Source: an uncultured Nitrososphaerota archaeon | GTDB lineage: Bacteria > Bacillota > Clostridia > Oscillospirales > Ruminococcaceae | Length of the DNA: 17,212 nucleotides | Direction: 5' to 3' | Assembly: GCA_934869045.1 (NCBI GenBank) | Contig: CAKXAF010000014.1 | Location: 1-17,212, forward strand | In this document: positions 12,906 to 17,212 of the stretch, in pieces | Position numbering within the stretch: the first letter of the stretch is position 1 | Layout of the letters: every line of letters begins with the position of its first letter | The notes under the pieces: model-generated | What the model was told of the DNA's origin: nothing | Databases searched by the model: none | What the model saw: only the letters and a program-made list of their open reading frames with translations | Translations under genes and position numbers: made by a program

Positions 12906-14279
12906 CTACAGCAAGATATCTCTTTCGCTGGCACGAAGCCTGCTGCGGTAAGTTTGGATCAGATAAAGATAGACGGCAGTGAGAAAAGCCTCTGGGGCCA
13001 AAGTGCAAAGATTCCACAGTTTCCCGGACAGAGCCTCCTCCGCAACTGCTCGCCGAAATTCACTATAGCACAGACTGACAGCCTGAAACCGCCCTTCCCG
13101 CAAAACCCGGTCCACCAAATCCCGGACAGGGACCCGTTCCCGGCGGAGACGCTTCATCGCTTCTGCCGCCATCCCTTCCACCGGCATAAAGGCCGCCAAT
13201 AAAGCATCATGGAATGCTTCCAGCGTATACGGAAGCGTCGGATCCAGCTCCAGCTGCTCTCCAGCCGTCTCCGCAGCCGCCAGCAAAAACTCCTCAGCGC
13301 TGCGCAGGCCGCCGCGCCTTTTGCGCAGGATCCTCTGAAATCGGAATCGGATGGTGTGCTGCATCGCCTGGTTGCGGACCACAGCTGCGGCTGATTCCTG
13401 TTCCGACCAAAGCCGGACACGCTCAACCAAGCGCCGGGCCGGACCCAGCAGCTGCTCCTTCAGCAAAGACGAGGTTCCCAATTCAAAGGAATAAGCTGTC
13501 CCTTCGGCCAGGCCATAGGCGCGGCGGGCGTCCAGATAACCCAGCGCCATATTCCGCTTGGAAAGTGCCGGTTCAAACCAGAGGAAAGGGCCAAGACTCC
13601 AATAAGAGCGGATATATCGCACTGGCACCTGATACGTCTTGGGCTTGCGAACCAGACCCGGACCTTCCAGATCCACTGCCAGCACCTCTCCAGCGCCCAT
13701 GGAAATGGCGAGGTTGACCGGCATATTGTCGTGATAGCCGCCGTCGATGTAACAGGCGTCACCGATCCGCTTGCTCTTAAAGGCCGGGAAACAGGCGGCA
13801 GACGCCAGCAGAAAATCCCGCAGCTCCCCCTCCGGGATCTGAGAAGTGGTCAGCTCTGCAGCCTTCATGGAGGGGAACTCCACCGTAACCAGGCCGAAAT
13901 CCACAGCTGATGCCCGCACCCGTGCCTCATCCACCACCCGGGCAATGGTTTTTTCCAGAGGCGTGAAATCTGCGCCGCCGGTGGCCACTGCCTTTCGGAC
14001 AAAGGCCATCCAGACGTCCAGCTCCCATCCCGCTTTTCCGTAATCCGCAATTTCCGGCGGAATGTCAAAATCCACAATGTCACCGGTGAGAATGGTTTCC
14101 CACATCTCCGCAGCCAGGTTATAATCTCCCTGGACCATCATAGCACCGTTCAGCGCCCCCACTGACGCGCCGGTCACAATCTGATAGTCAATCCCCATCT
14201 CCCGAAGCGCCCGCCATACGCCGATCTGATAGGCTCCTCTCGAACCGCCGCCTGCCAGGACAATCGCCCGTTTTCCCAT
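12906..14279 (-). CDS. Patatin-like phospholipase with a long C-terminal extension
   Basis: 457 aa, a Ser-Asp dyad lipid acyl hydrolase (RssA/patatin type). ATG at 14279 has AGAGGAG at proper spacing; the in-frame upstream ATG lacks one. Seen: oxyanion-hole GGGSRGAYQIG (about residues 10-20), nucleophile elbow GASVG with S39, and the acid D179 in YIDGGYHDNMP. The first ~250 residues are the normal patatin domain. The remaining ~200 residues are helix-rich and highly charged (LRKRRGGLRSAEEFLLAAAE..., RRERVPVRDLVDRVLREGR...), with no domain I recognise. There is no signal peptide. It starts 14 bp after the end of the CDF transporter gene on the same strand; the ribosome site overlaps the transporter's stop, pointing to coupled translation. 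Physiological substrate unknown. Confidence 0.9.
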   Translation of the reverse strand: MGKRAIVLAGGGSRGAYQIGVWRALREMGIDYQIVTGASVGALNGAMMVQGDYNLAAEMWETILTGDIVDFDIPPEIADYGKAGWELDVWMAFVRKAVATGGADFTPLEKTIARVVDEARVRASAVDFGLVTVEFPSMKAAELTTSQIPEGELRDFLLASAACFPAFKSKRIGDACYIDGGYHDNMPVNLAISMGAGEVLAVDLEGPGLVRKPKTYQVPVRYIRSYWSLGPFLWFEPALSKRNMALGYLDARRAYGLAEGTAYSFELGTSSLLKEQLLGPARRLVERVRLWSEQESAAAVVRNQAMQHTIRFRFQRILRKRRGGLRSAEEFLLAAAETAGEQLELDPTLPYTLEAFHDALLAAFMPVEGMAAEAMKRLRRERVPVRDLVDRVLREGRFQAVSLCYSEFRRAVAEEALSGKLWNLCTLAPEAFLTAVYLYLIQTYRSRLRASERDILL

Positions 14280-14293
14280 GCTTCGCTCCTCTC

Positions 14294-15472
14294 TCAAACC
14301 AATTCGGTATAGTTCCGGTCTATTCCGATGACCGTGTAGTAATTGCAGGCCGGATTCAGCGCCCGAACCTGATTTTGAATCGTCTCCTTTAATTCCTGCT
14401 CGCTGAGACGGCAGGCGGAGGGGACGACAATGTCGAAAATCAAATTTGTGTGGCTGTACCCCTTCACCATCCGAAAATCGTGTAGGGTAATGCCCTCGCC
14501 AAGGGAGGCCACGATCTTCACAACATTTTTGCGCAGCACGTTCAGCTCTTCATCGTCCAGAATAATTGGATCCATGTGCACGACCAGATGCAGACCGGAA
14601 GCCTCAAAATCCCGTTCAATTACATCGCAGAGGTCATGACTGCGCATCACGTCCTCCCGGGCGTCCACTTCGACATGTACTGTAGCAAAGCAGCGGCCGG
14701 GACCGTAATCGTGGACAACCAGGTCGTGAATTCCCAGTACGCCGTCGTAGGTCCGAAGCCGTTTCATCGTCTCGTGAACCAGCTGCGGGTTGGGGGCTTC
14801 GCCCAGCAGCGGGCTCAGGGTGTCCCGGATGAGCATAACACCGGAATAAAGGATAAACAGAGCAATGGCCATGCCCATCCAGCCGTCCAGCCGCAGACCG
14901 GTGACTTTGGAAACCAGCGACGACAGCAGAACAGCCGTAGTGGCGATCACGTCGTTTCGGCTGTCCGCTGCGGTGGCGATCAGAGCCCCGGAATCAATCC
15001 GCCGGCCGATGCTCCGGTTAAACAGCATCATCCAACCCTTGACCAGAATGGAGATCAGCAGGATAATTGCCGAAAGCCAGCTGAACGGCGTGTCCTCCGG
15101 ATGGAGGATCTTCCCGAAAGAAGACTGCACCAGGCTGAAGCCCACCATAAGAATCAAAATGGCCACCACCAGCCCGGACACATACTCCATTCGGGCATGG
15201 CCGAATGGATGCTCCTTATCGGCAGGACGGGAGGACATCTTGAAGCAGACCAGCGTCACCACCGAGGAGGTGGCGTCCGAAAGGTTGTTGATCCCGTCCG
15301 CCAGCACCGAAATACTGGAAAACAGCAGGCCCGCCAGCGCCTTTCCCCCGCCCAGCAGCAGGTTGCAGACAATTCCAACAATACCCGCCATCCGGCCATA
15401 TCGGCCCCGGACATCGGGGTCTTTGATATTTTGATAATCCCGGACAAACATCCGGACCAGAAGCTGCGTCAA
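14294..15472 (-). CDS. Cation diffusion facilitator (CDF) metal transporter
   Basis: About 392 aa, longer than the ~300 of classical members such as FieF/YiiP. It should export a divalent metal using the proton gradient. I favour the TTG at 15472 (MTQLLVRMFVRDY...), which has AAAGGA 9 nt upstream and gives a family-like start; an ATG lies 9 bp upstream (15481) directly next to AAAGGA. Six TM helices lie in residues ~27-220. TM2 motif ADGINNLSD and TM5 motif ADSRND (DxxxD, D170/D174) replace the HxxxD of zinc-specific members, which hints at another metal such as Mn or Fe, but this is weak. The cytoplasmic part holds two copies of a ferredoxin-like domain (about 247-301 and 328-385). First gene of a two-gene operon with the patatin. 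Confidence 0.9.
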   Translation of the reverse strand: MTQLLVRMFVRDYQNIKDPDVRGRYGRMAGIVGIVCNLLLGGGKALAGLLFSSISVLADGINNLSDATSSVVTLVCFKMSSRPADKEHPFGHARMEYVSGLVVAILILMVGFSLVQSSFGKILHPEDTPFSWLSAIILLISILVKGWMMLFNRSIGRRIDSGALIATAADSRNDVIATTAVLLSSLVSKVTGLRLDGWMGMAIALFILYSGVMLIRDTLSPLLGEAPNPQLVHETMKRLRTYDGVLGIHDLVVHDYGPGRCFATVHVEVDAREDVMRSHDLCDVIERDFEASGLHLVVHMDPIILDDEELNVLRKNVVKIVASLGEGITLHDFRMVKGYSHTNLIFDIVVPSACRLSEQELKETIQNQVRALNPACNYYTVIGIDRNYTELV

Positions 15473-15504
15473 CCAAACCATTCCTTTCCAAAGGCAATAG
15501 CTTT

Positions 15505-15533
15505 ATTATACCGTCTTTTCCTCCGGCAATCAA
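15505..15533 (-). promoter_or_regulatory. Sigma-A promoter of the CDF-patatin operon
   Basis: On the minus strand TTGATT (-35), 17-bp spacer, perfect TATAAT (-10). Predicted start is about 15498, leaving only about 25 nt of leader. This supports a start codon near 15472-15481. Confidence 0.7.
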
Positions 15534-15615
15534 GTATTTCCCATTTTTTTCGCAACAGTCCTTGGATTTTCAAACACATTTGTAACAGAAAGTCTTGCTT
15601 TCCAGCCTTTGCCGG

Positions 15616-15644
15616 TTGAATCAGGGGGCAGATTATGTTATAAT
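15616..15644 (+). promoter_or_regulatory. Sigma-A promoter of the GHL10 gene
   Basis: TTGAAT (-35), 17-bp spacer, perfect TATAAT (-10). Predicted start about 15651 gives a 40-nt leader. It is divergent from the CDF promoter, with about 80 bp between the two -35 boxes. Confidence 0.72.
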
Positions 15645-15691
15645 TTGTCATATGGGCGTTTCAAAATTTTGACAGACAGAAAGGACAGTTT

Positions 15692-17212
15692 ATGAAAGGA
15701 TTCAAACGATTACGATCAGCAGTTTTAGCCCTGGCAGCAGCTTTATCCCTGGTAACGCTCCCAGTTTCGGCGGCCGATGCGCCTAAGGAGTTTCGGGCAG
15801 TCTGGGTTTCCACCATTTACAATCTGGATTACCCAACCAAGACCGGACTCACCGCAGCACAGCTAAAAAGCGAAGCAGACAAAATCCTTGACAATTGTAA
15901 AAGCATGGGGATGACCGCCGTGATTCTCCAGGTGCGGCCCAACGGCGATGCGTTCTACAAATCCTCCATCTATCCCTGGAGTCAGTACCTGAGCGGTTCT
16001 CAGGGCATCGCACCCGCCGGAGGGTTCGACCCGCTGGAATACTGGGTCACGGAAGCCCACGCCCGTGGATTGGAGCTTCACGCCTGGATCAATCCTTACC
16101 GGGTCACCCGGTCCGGCTCGGCGGATTACAATTCCCTGGCCTCCACCAATCCGGCGGTTCAGCATCCGGAATGGGTGGTGAAGTATTCTGACGGCAACTA
16201 TTACCTGGATCCCGGTCTGCCGGAGGTTCGCCAGCTGGTCGTTGACGGTGCGGTAGAGATCGTCCGCAACTACGATGTAGACGGGATTCACATGGATGAC
16301 TATTTTTATCCCGGTACCGGATTTGAGGATGCAGGGAGTTACGCGAAATACGGCTCCGGTTTCAAGTCTGCCGATGACTGGCGGCGGGAAAACGTAAATC
16401 TGCTGATCCAGGCCCTGGATTCTGCTGTCCATAAGGTGGATCCAGACGTCTCCTTTGGCATCAGCCCCTTTGGGATCTGGGCAAATAAAACTGCTTCTAT
16501 GCCCAACGGTTCCAATACTGCAGGAAACCAGACCTACTTTTCCCATTACGCGGACACCCGCAAGTGGGTTAAGGAAGGCTGGGTCGATTACATCTGCCCG
16601 CAGATTTACTGGGAAATCGGCCACGATAAGGCGGACTACGAAACGCTGGTCAATTGGTGGGCGGACACCGTCCACGGCACTGGGGTCAAGCTTTATATCG
16701 GCATGGCAGATTACAAAGCCGGCAACTCCAATGCCTCCAGCCCCTGGTACGGAATCTCTGCCATCGAAAATCAAGTGGCTCTCAACGCGACGATACCGGA
16801 AATTACCGGCGAGGTCCATTTCCGGTACCAGTTTCTGCTGACTGTTTCCGGATTGCAGAAATTCTACACCGATGCCTACAGCACGTCGTCAATACCTTCA
16901 CCGGAGGAGCCGGACAAACCGGATCCACAAATCAAGTCTCAGTATTCCTCCAGAGACGGGAGCGGAAGCTGGGTCGAGTACCAAAACGGGACCTGGAAAT
17001 TCCTCCGGGCGGCTGATGGGAGTCCTGCCTCCGCCTGGCAGAAAATCGATAGTGCCTGGTACTATTTTGAACCTTCAACCAATCTGATGGCCACTGGGTG
17101 GAAATGGGACGGAAAGTATTGGTACTATCTCCGCTCCTGGGGCGGAATGCTTACCGGCTGGTACCAGGAAGGCAATACCTGGTACTATCTCACCAGCAGT
17201 GGCGCTATGGCC
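15692..17212 (+). CDS. Secreted GHL10-family glycosidase-like protein with wall-binding repeats (partial)
   Basis: 507 codons are visible; the C-terminus lies off the right edge. Start ATG has GAAAGGA upstream. Seen: signal peptide (MKGFKRLRSAVLALAAALSL..., cleavage probably after VSA, residue 27), then a GHL10 domain (PF02638/DUF187, about 34-385) with EFRAVWVSTIYNLDYP, LQVRPNGDAFYKSSIYPW, ELHAWINPYRV, DPGLPEVR, the acidic DGIHMDDYFYP (D197, D202, D203) and YICPQIYWEIG. This family contains E. coli DigH, which cleaves denuded peptidoglycan glycans, and Clostridia relatives. A Pro-rich linker (about 401-415) leads to cell-wall-binding repeats (about 430-507: GSWVEYQNGTWKFL, ATGWKWDGKYWYYL, TGWYQEGNTWYYL) of the choline-binding type. 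It should be secreted and act on the cell wall, anchored non-covalently; the substrate is inferred. Confidence 0.93.
   Translation, partial: MKGFKRLRSAVLALAAALSLVTLPVSAADAPKEFRAVWVSTIYNLDYPTKTGLTAAQLKSEADKILDNCKSMGMTAVILQVRPNGDAFYKSSIYPWSQYLSGSQGIAPAGGFDPLEYWVTEAHARGLELHAWINPYRVTRSGSADYNSLASTNPAVQHPEWVVKYSDGNYYLDPGLPEVRQLVVDGAVEIVRNYDVDGIHMDDYFYPGTGFEDAGSYAKYGSGFKSADDWRRENVNLLIQALDSAVHKVDPDVSFGISPFGIWANKTASMPNGSNTAGNQTYFSHYADTRKWVKEGWVDYICPQIYWEIGHDKADYETLVNWWADTVHGTGVKLYIGMADYKAGNSNASSPWYGISAIENQVALNATIPEITGEVHFRYQFLLTVSGLQKFYTDAYSTSSIPSPEEPDKPDPQIKSQYSSRDGSGSWVEYQNGTWKFLRAADGSPASAWQKIDSAWYYFEPSTNLMATGWKWDGKYWYYLRSWGGMLTGWYQEGNTWYYLTSSGAMA

Noticed and set aside
14576..15619. 347-codon plus-strand frame opposite the CDF transporter
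   Set aside because: His/Gln/Pro-rich low-sense translation without a family; the CDF gene on the other strand has motifs, promoter and ribosome site.
15863..16819. 318-codon minus-strand frame opposite the GHL10 gene
   Set aside because: The plus strand has signal peptide, GHL10 motifs and wall-binding repeats in one unbroken frame.
1..17212. Mobile elements, CRISPR arrays, tRNA or rRNA genes, vancomycin-resistance enzymes
   Set aside because: Looked for transposase or integrase motifs, spaced repeats, cloverleaf sequences and van ligase/dipeptidase motifs on both strands; none was seen.

Overview
The window looks like a piece of a chromosome from a moderately GC-rich, low-branching Gram-positive bacterium, most likely a gut-type Clostridia (Oscillospirales/Ruminococcaceae-like). 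The grounds are strong AGGAGG-type ribosome sites, sigma-A promoters with 17-bp spacers, a VanR/VanS-type two-component pair, a CsoR/CopA copper operon, a SecA with a C-terminal zinc tail, and a secreted GHL10 protein with choline-binding-type repeats. The genus is inference only. I see no insertion sequence, phage gene, CRISPR array, tRNA or rRNA; this is mostly ordinary chromosome with some unusual details.

Layout. Positions 1-7834 are all on the minus strand. In transcription order (right to left) they are: copA (Cu+ ATPase) and csoR (copper sensor) under a promoter with a CsoR operator; a HAD-like hydrolase with its own promoter and a structured leader; a small one-helix membrane protein, a VanR-like response regulator and a VanS-like kinase in one operon; a 4-helix membrane protein of unknown function with its own promoter; and a FAD-dependent oxidoreductase that runs off the left edge. 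Positions 7998-12096 are on the plus strand: a 55-residue conserved-looking small protein ending in a terminator, an amidohydrolase broken by a 1-nt frameshift in a G run, and secA. A perfect palindromic terminator separates secA from the convergent hsp20. Then, on the minus strand, a CDF metal transporter is tightly followed by a patatin-like phospholipase. Finally a divergent plus-strand gene for a secreted GHL10 glycosidase-like protein with wall-binding repeats runs off the right edge.

How the parts work together. CsoR should repress copA-csoR when copper is low and release it when Cu(I) binds its Cys-His-Cys site; CopA then exports Cu(I). The VanR-like regulator probably controls its own operon: two 9-bp near-identical direct repeats 11 bp apart sit where the -35 box of that operon should be. 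No vancomycin-resistance enzymes are present, so the signal and the targets are unknown. The CDF transporter and patatin share a transcript.

The most interesting items are the predicted regulator operator, the one-residue deletion in the conserved GADDY loop of that regulator, the C-terminal second metal-binding domain of CopA, the tandem C-terminal domains of the CDF transporter, the frameshifted but otherwise intact amidohydrolase, and the strongly structured leader of the HAD gene.
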